Positions 1-9,961 of a DNA stretch of 41,050 nucleotides are shown one piece after another; position 1 is the first letter of the stretch; every line of letters begins with the position of its first letter. The notes under the pieces are model-generated. The model was not told the DNA's origin and made no database searches. It saw nothing but the letters and a program-made list of their open reading frames with translations. The stretch is from the NCBI GenBank assembly GCA_002221725.1, contig NJFT01000298.1, forward strand, positions 1 through 41,050. The letters run 5' to 3'. This DNA comes from Scedosporium boydii. Taxonomy: Eukaryota; Ascomycota; Sordariomycetes; Microascales; Microascaceae. A program made the translations under genes and the position numbers.

Positions 1-486
1 GTGGGGGACGGCATTGCTCGGGGGTTTCTTGAGTCGGTTCGATTCTTGTTACTCGTTGAGAAGAAGAGGAAGAGCACTGGTGGCCCAGACTGTCGTAGTT
101 GGAATAGGATTTGTGTGAGAACAGGACGGGGAGGATGTTTGCGATTGTGAGAGATGCTGGAAATGCTGGAGATGCTGGAGGGAGGCTTTTTAGTGGGGGC
201 AATTGGAGAATGGAGGGGCTGATTGATAAGCGCGATAAGGAATTGCAGCAAGAAAATTATCGCTGTGATTGTGACAGGATTTTGGACTGAATCGTGGTGA
301 CAACAAGTACACATATTAAACCGACCACACATATTATTAACTAAACACATAAGATACGTTTTGATGCTCCCCCCTATACCTATGGCTGGTCGAGGCATCT
401 AGCAGGATAGAAACGTAAATCACTACCAGAGCGATGTCGGATGAGTTTCTCATACAGCAGATGGAATCAGTAGAGCTCATCGAATC
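1..486. other. Intergenic, left edge
   Basis: No gene is supported here. It lies downstream of the glucoamylase stop. The first ~290 bases are purine-rich on the + strand, hence pyrimidine-rich on the - strand, which could be the leader of a minus-strand gene beyond the left edge; an ATG read on the - strand at 14 is compatible but too little is visible. A 9-bp imperfect tandem repeat (ATGCTGGA core, three copies at 154-161, 163-170 and 172-179) is present. Confidence 0.5.
152..180. repeat. 9-bp tandem repeat, three copies
   Basis: Three consecutive copies of a 9-bp unit with the core ATGCTGGA. It is short and outside any recognised coding region; it could be a slippage-prone stretch in an untranslated leader. 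Confidence 0.6.
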
Positions 487-2782
487 TCAAGACTGCTCTC
501 CTGGAACGTTCAAATTCCAGGCTGCTGGTACTGTCGCAGTAGTCTCGCACTCGGCCGGCGCAGAATATGTCCGATCAGGACTGCTCTCCCACTCGACTTG
601 CCTCCCATCCTCGCCGACTCGGACGAACTTGTACTGGATACTCTGCCCAGCCAAGAAGACGATCGAGACACTCCAGACCGGATCTTCCTCAGTATACGCA
701 GTCGCGTCCAAATCAACCCCAAGATTAGGATCCCAACCGCCGAGGATATCATTATTGCCGACTATTTTGATAGTCTGACCCCACGATGTAGTGACCCGGA
801 CTTCGAATTTAACTACGACATACCTCGTCCCTGGACAGGAACTCCCACTCTCGCTAAGGGACTGCACTGCCGTCGGTGCCGTTGCGTTGGCATCACCATC
901 CGGGAGCGGGAGCGGCGAAGGAGTCGCAGCCTCATAATATCCGACGATAGACGTCGGCACACACCGATCTGGGACCGAGACGGCCGAGGGATTAAGCCAG
1001 GGCTGAGGAATCCGTCCATCTCTACGCGCAACCGCTGACAGGAATGCTCCGTAAGACCACGTAAGATCCCTCGCAGAAACAGGCGTCCCGTCATCACGGC
1101 CAAACTGTTCGGCGATGGAACCATTAGAGTGAATATATCGCGCCACGATTTCAATGAATCCGTCCGCGTAGGTTGCAATGGAATGCACAAGATCACCAAA
1201 TTCTGTCGAGTCGTTCAGATATTTTCCCGGAATAAGGCCCGGAGTGAAATCCCGAAAGAAGGCCAAGTCAATATCTGTGATGTCGATATGCCCGTCTCGT
1301 TCCCACACGTAGAGAGCATCGTATAGCAGTTCAGCAGCGGCCAGTGTGGCGAGATACCAAGGGTTCCCTCCGTAATAGACGTCCTCGGGATATCTCCCGA
1401 TGGAGACGGCTTTACCCGGCTCTATACCCTTGTTGATCGAGTACTCGGCCCTAAACGAGTCCACGAGGATCTTGTGCGTTGCAAGGGCCCTGCTGCTACA
1501 TGGCTGAAACGTCCTATCATCGCATCCGGCGGAGGGATCGAAGGAATGGATAGACGCTAGGATAGCGTTGACGTCTTTGCTAGAGCGACCGTCGTGGGAA
1601 TTGACTTCGCGAGGTGTCTTAAGTTAGTAGAGTAGAACGCGAGGGGGCAGGGGATGAAACTCTTGTAAAGGTTCATACTATTAGAGCGAATGTATCCTTC
1701 CGTAGATGACCAATATTGTTGAAGAAAGCAAAGAATCTGTGGAGCAACGAGGTCGCAGTGCGGACATGAAAAGCCGAGTGCTTTGGCCAGAGTGCTTCCC
1801 TCGACAAGTGCTTGTCTATGTATTAGCGAGAACCCAACAGAACGGAGACATTGCGAATAAGCGATGCTTACCCCGGTACTGGCTTGCTGTGGTGAAGAAT
1901 GAGCTACCCTCGACCTCTTCCCAAAGGTCAAAGCCCGTGTTATTCCTACACATATTGTTAGCCTCAGTGACCCTTGACTGTTCAAGCCATGACGGATTTC
2001 ACACCAATACTGGACGACATAGCTCAGATCGTTTTGGATGACAGGCCAGACCTTGCCCAGAGCTAGAGAGGCATGTCCTTCTTCCAAGAGCCAGTTCGCA
2101 TAAGTAATCGCCGCGATAGCTCTCAGTGCGGGACCGTCACGCTGCGGACGACCTGAGACACACAACTGTATAAGCCACCCGATTTTATTTTCATCGGCAA
2201 TTTGTAGAAGCTTTCATACCCCAGTTCTCAGTAAAAGCCGTCAGGTCAACATGAAACTTCGGCTCTGCAAGCCCAGAGCCATCTCTAAGGCTGCCGGACG
2301 GGTTCTCCAGCGTCTGGAGGGAAGCTTGAGCGAGAATGTAGTTATGAATCTCGGTTTGCAAGTCCGTAGTAGCATTCCTGGTGAAGATTTCAACCAGGCC
2401 TTTGAACACGAGAGCCGAGTCGCGCGTCCACGCGTAGAAGTCTAACTCAATATTAAAACAAAGCTTCTCCTCCCCTAAAGAGGGACACCAACAAAGACTT
2501 ACAGTCCGGATCTACCTTGCTCGGAGAGGCAAGAACAATGCCCGCACCAATAGACTCATCGCGGACGCATTCCGGACCGATATTGCACAGGATATTCTCG
2601 AGAGATATCGGGCGTTCCCATGCAATAAAGGAATCGAGGGATCCGTTCCATGGCGCCGACACGGGACTTTGAACTTGCAGTGCGGCCATGATGTTGGGAA
2701 CGAACAGCTGAAATGTCTGGGAGCAGAAAGGTCCTCCAAGTAGGCACAGGATGCTTTGGGATATTGCAGATACGAAATCCAT
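487..2782 (-). CDS. Glucoamylase, GH15 with C-terminal CBM20
   Basis: Glucan 1,4-alpha-glucosidase (EC 3.2.1.3), a secreted enzyme releasing glucose from non-reducing ends of starch. Exons: 2782-2503, 2441-2220, 2152-2005, 1945-1872, 1810-1679, 1604-487; they join to 1974 nt, 657 residues. Visible GH15 blocks, in order: NILCNIG, ASPSKVDPDYFYAWTRDSAL, GLAEPKFHVDLTAF, NWGRPQRDGPALRAIA, FDLWEEVEGSSFF (general acid Glu), SIGRYPEDVYYGGNPWYLA, and AEQFGRDDGTPVSARDLTWS (catalytic base Glu). The C-terminal CBM20 keeps its starch-binding landmarks (GGW, YKF, VEWES). The linker between the modules is only about 30 residues, shorter and less Ser/Thr-rich than in Aspergillus niger. The N-terminus is hydrophobic enough for a signal peptide, but no dibasic propeptide site is obvious. 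Introns 4 and 5 need AAG acceptors to keep the family alignment. The ATG at 2782 was chosen as the first in-frame ATG before the GH15 start. Confidence 0.93.
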
Positions 2783-4158
2783 CCTGGCAAACCTCCCCGC
2801 AGCGGGAAGTCGTCGGCTGGCGTTGACTCGCTTATATGTAAGGAAGGTGCTCCCGGGGAACGAGATGATACGGCATCTGGTATGAACTCAACGGCAAGAT
2901 ATCCGGCGGTACTCCTGCAAAGTCAGGTCCTCACCTTAGCGCGAAGTTAAGGTGGCCTACGACACATCCAACCAAGATATGAGCAGGAGGGCATCATGAA
3001 TTAAACGCTTCGGATCTAACACAGCCAAGGCTGTTCAATGTCTTTGGTTGGGCATTCCCGCCACCCACCCCATGTGATCAAGTTGATGCGTTCCAATCTG
3101 GCATGGCCGCACGTGAACCACCGATTCGCTCAGGCACCCATCGCACTCGTCGTACCCGGCACCGGATGGCAATGTCGCAACGATCGTTGCTTGATGTCGG
3201 CGTGGCGTCGCCCGGGATTTAGATTACAGGAGGCGGCGCTATTTGCTCGGCCGTTCGAACAAACCGCGTCTACCGACTCTGGTTGGCTACAGCTTGTGAT
3301 TTGGGGTTTGCGACCCTACATCTCCCCACCTTCGGGCCTTCTCTTCTTAAGCGACGACCTTCTTGGTTGCACACCGAGGGGGAAGGCAAGCAAACGAAGG
3401 GATAAACAAATAGTACGACAAGATTTAGGATAGAACGGTTTGCAAGGTTCTCTTCTGCATATGCATCCAGGCTCCCACGACCGCTCCCGGGATGTCCCTT
3501 CAAGACTCCAGACGCCCAATTTTATTCGTGGCACACATCGAAAACAGTCCGAGGATCTACAAACAAGCGCTTAAAAGACAAAAACGACAGAAGAAAATGT
3601 AGCGACGCCATGGTTATCCCCTACCTCACGGATCAATGATCTCGGAAAAGAGGGTTGGAATATAGCTGCCCCAAACAATAAAGTTGGTCGGTCTGGGATC
3701 TGTCGATCGGATGATTGACACCATGGGTACTAGTGGTGGCTCCTTAGGAACGATCGAGCCTCCCGAGCGATCAACAGCTGAACACGCGTACGTGCAGGAG
3801 GAAAGCTGGGAACAGATCCGTGATTGTATTGAGAGAAGAAAAAAAGAAGGAAGGAAAATGTGAAGATGAATTTTTCTGATGATATAGGGAGAAAATTGTG
3901 CTGACATAATATCTGCTGATGTAATCACGTGTCTTCAACTCGAAGTCAACTTTATATTAGCAGCGTCACGTCCATTCAAATTGTTGCGATGAACTCTCCC
4001 AAACAGGCAGCGCTTGCCATCTCACAAACTCACCGCTCGTCTTCCCACCGACGAATTAATCTATCCACAGGCATCCCGACGGCATTGCAAGTTGGAATCG
4101 GGACAAAAACGTCATATCGATTTCTTTACCTCTCTACCCGCATCAAAATCCCGCCACC
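2783..4158. other. Divergent intergenic region, glucoamylase / SNU66
   Basis: Holds the two divergent promoters. ORFs in it (for example 3038-3433 +, 3626-3928 -) lack family motifs and splice-supported extensions, so I do not call them. A CACGTG lies at 3926-3931, about 230 bases before the SNU66 ATG. An upstream ATG at 3989 opens a short frame that overlaps the SNU66 start. Confidence 0.6.
2831..2840 (-). promoter_or_regulatory. Possible TATA box of glucoamylase
   Basis: Read on the - strand this is TACATATAAG, about 50 bases upstream of the glucoamylase ATG at 2782. A GCGGGG on the - strand at 2800-2795 matches the CreA/CRE-1 SYGGRG consensus, as expected for a carbon-repressed hydrolase, but a single short site is weak evidence. 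Confidence 0.35.
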
Positions 4159-6216
4159 ATGGATGCCGCCACCCTCGAAGAGACGAACAAGCTGCGCATC
4201 TCGCTGGGTATGAAACCCCTGCCAGTACCAGGCGCAGCTGCATCAGGATCCGAAGACGAAGGCAGCGGCCATGACGAGCCGGCAGATTACCTCGAGGCTC
4301 GGACGGCCGAGGCCTACGACAACTTCCAGAAGCTGCGTGACGAAGAAGAGGCGAAGCGGAAACGTGACGAGAGGGCCGCGGCCATCAAGAAGGCGCGCGA
4401 AAAGGCCCAGCGACATGCCGTGATGGAGGGAAAGGGTCTCGGCGAGCTCGGGGCCGAGGAGGAGGAGCTTGATGCCAAGGCGTGGTTGATGGGGCAGAAG
4501 AAGAGGCAAAAGAAGATTGCCAAGTTACGCAAGTTGGAAGAAGAGCAAGCTGCGGCCGAAGCACAGGCTGCGGCGGCTGTTCAGTATACCTCGAGGGATC
4601 TCGCTGGGGTGAAGGTCGCGCATGACGTTTCGCAGTTCGTGGACGGCGATGAGCAGATCCTTACCCTCAAGGACGCGACAATAGACCAGTACGAAGAGGA
4701 GGGAGATGAGCTTGAGAACTTGGGTCTCAGGGAGCAGGAGAAGCTCAGGAAGAATCTCGACCTGAAGAAGAAGAAGGCTGATTATAACCCTCTTGATATG
4801 GACGACGTGGATGTTCAGAATGTGCTGTCCAAGTACGACGAGGAGATTTATGGCGAAAAGAGAAAACGCTTCACTCTTGATACTAGCGGCGCCGTTTCCG
4901 ACTTGGCCGACATCCTTGATACCGCACCCAGCAAGTCAAGCAGAGGCCAGACCGTGAACCTAGATATCATCGATGGTATGTCTGGCAACCTTCAGTCTCG
5001 AGATGATGATTCATTTACATTTGCTAACGGCTTCGCCTCTTCAGAAAACACTAGGCCGTCGTCCGACTATCTCGATATATCAGAGATCAAGGTGAAGAAG
5101 CCAAAAAAGAAGAAGACAAAGTCGACGAGGCAAAAACCCATAGACGCCGATGACTTTCTCCTACCCGAACCCACACCTGAAGATGACCAAAAAATGGACA
5201 TCGATACCGGCGTGAAAGAGAACGCTGGGAAGCGGAAGAGCGAGGATGTCAACTTCGTCGACGATGATGACCTTCAGCTCGCCCTTTCCATGCAGAGGAG
5301 AAATGCCCTAAAAAAGAGGAAGAAGATGCGGCCCGAGGATATCGTCAAGGAATTAAAAGAAGCCGATGACTCTGAAGAAGCCGTACCGGAAGACGATGGC
5401 GGGCTAGTGATTGGTGAGGTATCGGAGTTTGTTGCGGGTATCAAGAAGCCAGATGAAGAAGACGAGAAACCAAGAAGACGCAGGCAGTCTACTGAGCCGT
5501 CATCTGCGCCAAAAGCTATGTCGCCTTCGCCCGACGATAACGAGGACGTCCCCATGAATGGCTACCTACCTACCCAAGATGAGCATGACTTGCGTGAGCA
5601 GGCATCAAAGGAGGACGACGAAAAGCTATCTGGCGATGAGGATATCATGGAGGAGAAGACCATCTCCGGAGGACTAGGTGCCACGCTATCACTCCTACGC
5701 GAGCGAGGCATCCTCAAAGAATCCGACGGCGCAGAGCGCCACGAAACATTCCTGAAGAAGCAAGAATTCCTAGCTAAGAAAAAGCGCATGGAGCTCGAGA
5801 TCGAAGAAGCCGCGAAGCACCAGCGCGAACGCGACCGACAAAGCGGCCGCCTCGAACGAATGGGCCAGCGCGAGCAGCAAGAATTCGCCCGGCAGCAAAA
5901 CACCCAACGAGACCTCCAGGCGTCCCGAAAGATGGCCGAACTCTTTAACGCCGAGTTCAAGCCGACCTTCGAGATCAAGTACACGGACGACATGGGCCGG
6001 CGGCTCGACCAGAAGGACGCCTTCAAGCACCTCAGCCACCAGTTCCACGGCAAGGGGAGCGGCAAGGGCAAGACCGATAAGAAGCTCAAGAAGATTGCTG
6101 ACGAGCAGAGGCGCGAGGCGCAGAGTGTGCTGGACGCTAGTCAGAATGTGGGTATGAGCTCGGTTACGGCGCAGCAGTTGAAGAAGCGGAGGGAGGCTGG
6201 TGTGCGGCTCGCGTAA
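4159..6216 (+). CDS. SNU66: SNU66/SART1-family U4/U6.U5 tri-snRNP protein
   Basis: SART-1/Snu66 proteins belong to the U4/U6.U5 tri-snRNP and are needed for spliceosome assembly in the nucleus. The N-terminus (LEETNKLRISLGMKPLPV) is the family signature, followed by charged coiled-coil-like stretches (about residues 55-125), a DYNPLD-like segment (KKKADYNPLDMDD), a Lys-rich KKPKKKKTK patch, an acidic middle, the conserved ISGGLGATLSLLRERG block and a C-terminal FNAEFKPTFEIKYTDDMGRRL...FHGKGSGKGK block. Read straight through, the frame gives 685 residues, but 4976-5044 is a 69-nt stop-free intron (donor GTATGT, branch GCTAAC, acceptor CAG), so the spliced product is probably 662 residues. The start has an excellent context (GCCACCATGG). 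It is transcribed away from the glucoamylase gene and converges with the next gene. Confidence 0.93.
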   Translation: MDAATLEETNKLRISLGMKPLPVPGAAASGSEDEGSGHDEPADYLEARTAEAYDNFQKLRDEEEAKRKRDERAAAIKKAREKAQRHAVMEGKGLGELGAEEEELDAKAWLMGQKKRQKKIAKLRKLEEEQAAAEAQAAAAVQYTSRDLAGVKVAHDVSQFVDGDEQILTLKDATIDQYEEEGDELENLGLREQEKLRKNLDLKKKKADYNPLDMDDVDVQNVLSKYDEEIYGEKRKRFTLDTSGAVSDLADILDTAPSKSSRGQTVNLDIIDGMSGNLQSRDDDSFTFANGFASSENTRPSSDYLDISEIKVKKPKKKKTKSTRQKPIDADDFLLPEPTPEDDQKMDIDTGVKENAGKRKSEDVNFVDDDDLQLALSMQRRNALKKRKKMRPEDIVKELKEADDSEEAVPEDDGGLVIGEVSEFVAGIKKPDEEDEKPRRRRQSTEPSSAPKAMSPSPDDNEDVPMNGYLPTQDEHDLREQASKEDDEKLSGDEDIMEEKTISGGLGATLSLLRERGILKESDGAERHETFLKKQEFLAKKKRMELEIEEAAKHQRERDRQSGRLERMGQREQQEFARQQNTQRDLQASRKMAELFNAEFKPTFEIKYTDDMGRRLDQKDAFKHLSHQFHGKGSGKGKTDKKLKKIADEQRREAQSVLDASQNVGMSSVTAQQLKKRREAGVRLA

Positions 6217-6640
6217 GTTCTGTGAGACATGGAAGATAACGAACAGAGGATATCGTCGGGGTGTTTTTTGTACAGGGTTGTCATCGGCATGGGTACCGCT
6301 TTTCTCCTTTTTTTTTTCACGCGATGGGTTGGCATTACACAGGTTTATTATAACAAAAAGGTGCATTTTTACCAGTTTTTCTTTTCCTTTCCCAAGAGTG
6401 ATTGATTTCTTTGCTGACACACGTCAAGAGAGTTTCCAGATCTTAAAGAGGTAAGTGTTCCCATTCCCCTGCGTGATGCAGAGCCTGTCCGCTCTTCTAT
6501 CTCTATGTGCTATGCAAACCGGCTACCTGGCCGCTTCCTGTGGTTTGCCGAACTTACCTATCAAGAGGGAGGTTGCGCTGAGCTGCCCAAGAAACAATGT
6601 GTGAAAAACTGCTGCTCCATCCACTTGGAGGAGTGGCCCA
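6217..6640. other. Convergent intergenic region
   Basis: 3' regions of SNU66 (+) and of the unrecognised minus-strand gene. T-rich stretches near 6308-6320 and 6370-6400 are consistent with 3' untranslated sequence. No gene seen. Confidence 0.6.
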
Positions 6641-8419
6641 TTATGTCCAGTGTCCAGTCCATCTTCCATCCCAATCCCCGTTCCTATGGCCGTACGGTCC
6701 GTACCTGCTCGCACTCCGCCTGTTCGGCGATAACGGCCCCACCTGAGCTCCAGCGTCATCGTCAACTTCAGTGGCCACTTCTATCTCCGGAAGATTCGCG
6801 TACAAAGCGCTAGACAGGACCGGAGAATGCGGCCTCGCCATTTCACCGAACTCCTGCACGAGCTCTTCGCCTTCTCTTTCCATCTGGGCGATTAGTTCTT
6901 CTAGCGCTGCTGAGTTGGCTGTCTCTGACAGAGCTCGGTGGGGTCTGGGTGTTGTGTTATTGTGATTGGGGGTGTTGTTTCCGTCTGGGTCGAGATGCGG
7001 GTCAGGTGCGGAATACTCGGGGTAGTAGTCTTGGTAGTCGTAGATCGTGTTGGTGGATAGTCTGGAGAGGTTCGATCCTGAGGGGCTGTTGGTAACTTCG
7101 TCGAGGCGATCCGATGCTCGACTCAGCCTTTGGGCATATTGCGCACCCCTCTCCGTCGCGTGAGAGGATGATCTGGGATCACTAGAAGATCTGGCCAAGG
7201 GTCTTCGTCTCTGGGTATTGGCGAAAGCTGCTGCCGCCTGGTCGAGTTGACTGGCCACGAGGTCGCCGCGTTGCGTATACGTCCCGCTGTTCTTGGACCG
7301 ATCTGAAGTCGTGCCCGTAGAGTCGCTAGAGAGACTTGACGATTCGAGGGGATTGAAAAAATCAACTGATTGTTGCACATGTTGCCTCGAGGCTACCTTG
7401 GCACTTCGCGTATACTGTGCGTCCTGCGCTTGTAGGCGATTCGAGAGGAGCGGTCGAGCATAGTTTGGAGCTGCGTCCTGCCTTGGCACGGTCAGACTCC
7501 TGAAAAGTCCCGTAGGGAGACCGTTCGGGGTTATCTGCGGACCCCTCCTCGACACTCGAAGTCGTCTCTCTTCGGCGTTTGTTAGACTCGAGTCGCCATT
7601 TCTCGGTACCTGCTGTCGTGCCGACGTCAGAATTGGGAGATCTAGTCTCAAATTAAATAGGCCCCTTACACGACGTATCGCCGGGCTCGGCACCTGCGTA
7701 CCCCCACCAGCCCGTCGAGCATACGGAGAAGAACTGTCTAAGCAATCGCTCTGACTAGGTCCCTTTGTCGAAGCCCGCAAGTACAAGATCTCGCCCCGCG
7801 AGCTTCGAACCTTGGCGGCTTGTGGGAGCTCACTGTAAGTAACAAGCCGGACGGAGCGCCTAGCGCCCACGTCCTTTATGGCAACAGGCTCCTGCTCGAC
7901 GGTGGCCGGAACCCAGGGGATGCCGGAGCGGAAGGCTTCGACTCTGTATATCTTCCCGGTGCGGACCATTCTGCCTATAGGTTGACATTTGGGTATCTGT
8001 ATGAGGGGGCAGGCTTCGTTGGGGCACGTTCGGAGATCTACTTCTCGTCTTTGGAAGATGGGAAGTTGTTTAGAGGTGGACTGGGGTTGGGGTTTGTCAG
8101 TTTCGTTCCTGGTGCATGCGCAGGGCTAGTTAGTTGTGTGAAGGGGGTCATCATCGAGGCAGCGGTTTCCATGGATACAATACCTTGTTGAACTGGCTTC
8201 TGGCTCGTCGTCCTCGCGTTCGCGGCGGTGGACGGAGCATTCGTGAGTTAGGATCTGGACGTACTGCTCTGTGGCTCTCTCTTGGAGGGATCGATGGAGT
8301 TGCTCTTCTTCGGGCGTGGTCTCGGGTTCTTCGTCTTCCTCGGAGAGAAAGGGGAAGGGGAGTGGTGGGAGTGGCTTGTTGAGGTCTGGGGGTGGGATTG
8401 GGTTTCCTATTGAACCCAT
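6641..8419 (-). CDS. Unrecognised, largely disordered protein, two or three exons
   Basis: Exon 1 8419-8184 and exon 2 8108-6641 join across an intron (8109-8183: donor GTATTG, branch CTAAC, acceptor CAG) to 1704 nt, 567 residues. I do not recognise the family. The N-terminus is Pro-rich and acidic (NKPLPPLPFPFLSEEDEE) followed by EEQLHRSLQERATEQYVQIL, which may be helical. The start of exon 2 has three closely spaced Cys residues (CPNEACPLIQIPKC) and then a possible folded segment (GRMVRTGKIYRVEAFRSGIP). The rest is rich in Ser, Arg, Asn and Gln and looks disordered. A Glu-rich helix (AALEELIAQMEREGEELVQ) lies near the C-terminus. A second intron, 7613-7669 (57 nt, stop-free), may also be spliced, giving 548 residues. 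A 5' UTR intron (8431-8482) is likely. No function is proposed. Confidence 0.75.
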
Positions 8420-8430
8420 ATTTGCCGGGT

Positions 8431-8482
8431 CTGAATGCGGTATTATGAGTTAGCGGAGAGGCGGAGTAGGAGGAATGCTCAC
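8431..8482 (-). other. Probable 5' UTR intron
   Basis: On the - strand this 52-nt segment has a GTGAGC donor, a CTAAC branch-like sequence and a TTCAG acceptor, and ends just upstream of the ATG at 8419. The exon before it contains no ATG, so it would be a leader intron. Confidence 0.5.
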
Positions 8483-8954
8483 CTGCTCGTGTCTGGTTTG
8501 GCTTGGGTTCTGTGAAGTAAGGTCTAGATGAGGTTGCCTATTGATGGTTTCTTGAGAGATGAGAGATAGGAGCGTCACGAAGATGGCTTGGAGTCTTATA
8601 CTAGAATAGGACGATGGATGCCTCGCCCTCGAACACCTCCTTTGAGCTCATCATTAACAATGGCAGCAAATAAAAGATAAACACCGTCATTATTCGGCTC
8701 CCGGCTTCCTTCTTTGTACTATACAGTTTCCCACCTCGTCTTTGTAGTCTCCCTTTGTAGACGCTCTCCAAGGCCCAAGGCAGCCGGTTCGTCCAGCCTC
8801 ATGAAAGAGATTAAACACATGTAGGGAACCTTCCTCTCCTCGTCCATTCCATTCCCACCAGTCTCCAACGAAACGAACACAATCTCATTGCGTCGTCTTT
8901 CCTCAAATCGTCATCCCAAATCCTCCACCCTCACCGTCTCCTAAAGGAACCGCC
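8483..8954. other. Intergenic, pyrimidine-rich
   Basis: This is promoter and leader of the minus-strand gene at 6641-8419 and the 3' side of the small membrane-protein gene. Many CT-rich runs occur on the + strand at 8700-8950. No further coding sequence was recognised. Confidence 0.5.
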
Positions 8955-9134
8955 TCAAGCATCCGTCTTAAACTTCGCCCCTTTCAACCCGTGTACGGCT
9001 CTCCCTTCCCCTTCCCTCCCTGCCGTTAAATACCACGTCATGAAAAAGACCAACACCATCACCGCTATCCACGTAACGATGAGCCGGCGAGACTTGCGCG
9101 TCCGGACACCGTAGCCGTAGATTTGCGGAGCCAT
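8955..9134 (-). CDS. 59-residue single-pass membrane microprotein
   Basis: A minus-strand frame from ATG at 9134 to TGA at 8955 encodes 59 residues. It starts MAPQIYGYGVRTRKSRR, has one strongly hydrophobic segment at about residues 18-37 (LIVTWIAVMVLVFFMTWYLT), and ends in a short polar, mildly basic tail (HGLKGAKFKTDA). The cluster RTRKSRR just before the membrane segment predicts, by the positive-inside rule, a cytosolic N-terminus. The layout of basic N-terminus, clean membrane span and short tail, and its place in an otherwise empty interval, argue for a real gene. The frame is below a usual 60-codon cut-off. I cannot name a family or function. Conservation of the frame in related fungi would decide. 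Confidence 0.6.
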   Translation of the reverse strand: MAPQIYGYGVRTRKSRRLIVTWIAVMVLVFFMTWYLTAGREGEGRAVHGLKGAKFKTDA

Positions 9135-9961
9135 TTCTCTTTTCTCTCGAATTCGCTTTCCTTTTTTTCTCCCCGCTTCTCTGAAGGTACTGTACTTGGG
9201 GTGGAAGAATTTCTTTGCAGGCCGTGAGGGAATTGTGTGGTCTGGGAAAAAGTCTTTTGTGTTGTCTTCAATTTCCCCAGAGCTTCCGAAGCTTATGACG
9301 TTGTGAGGGAGGCGGGATGAGAAATTGCCAAGAAACGGATCCGAGTAGAGTAGTGTTCAAAGAGGACGGCGATTGTCTTGATTCCCTAGGTCCGATACAG
9401 CTTCAGTCGAAAATAAAAATATTCGATACGTTAAGAAGAAGAAGGACGTACGTGGCGAAGCCTCCACGATGTAGAAAAGGAGTTAAGAATGATAGACGCG
9501 TGATATAGACAAAGTCAAGTTGCGGACTTAAACATCGCCAAAAGTCACTTATACCTGTTGAAATGCTTATATAATCACACGATATAATTCTCATTCAATT
9601 TCTTGCTCTATTCGAGTCTAATAACGCCGAATGCTATCAAAGTCTCCCAAGGAAAAAGGGCAGAAAATATAATATAAACGAAAAGGAAAGAGACATCTGT
9701 TTTGTTTCTTCGCAGCTGTAGTGACTGCATGTGTCCTCTGAACGTCAAGGACAATCAGTCTAGTATCTCCGTGTAATACTCCAAGGCCAAGTGGCATAAC
9801 CCCGACTCCGACGCTGTAATCGTATAGTGATCTAATCACGAAATCATAGAGTATAAAAAAAAGCCCAAAAAGAGACAAAGGAGAAAGAGTCTAGGGAAAA
9901 AAAAAGAAAAACGGAGACGGTGGCACTCTCAAAAAGAATGAACGCAAAGAACAAACCGCAC
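9135..9961. other. Intergenic
   Basis: Leader/promoter of the microprotein gene and 3' region of the Tag1-like gene. The part from 9530 to 9960 is AT-rich with A-runs, fitting 3' untranslated sequence of the minus-strand gene on its right. The 86-codon frame at 9618-9878 (-) shows no gene-like features. Confidence 0.5.

Noticed and set aside
3038..3433. 131-codon plus-strand frame between glucoamylase and SNU66
   Set aside because: Composition looks random and no domain or splice support is seen.
5770..6420. 216-codon minus-strand frame
   Set aside because: Antisense to the conserved C-terminal part of SNU66; Leu-rich shadow composition.
9618..9878. 86-codon minus-strand frame
   Set aside because: AT-rich sequence directly downstream of the Tag1-like stop; best explained as 3' untranslated region.
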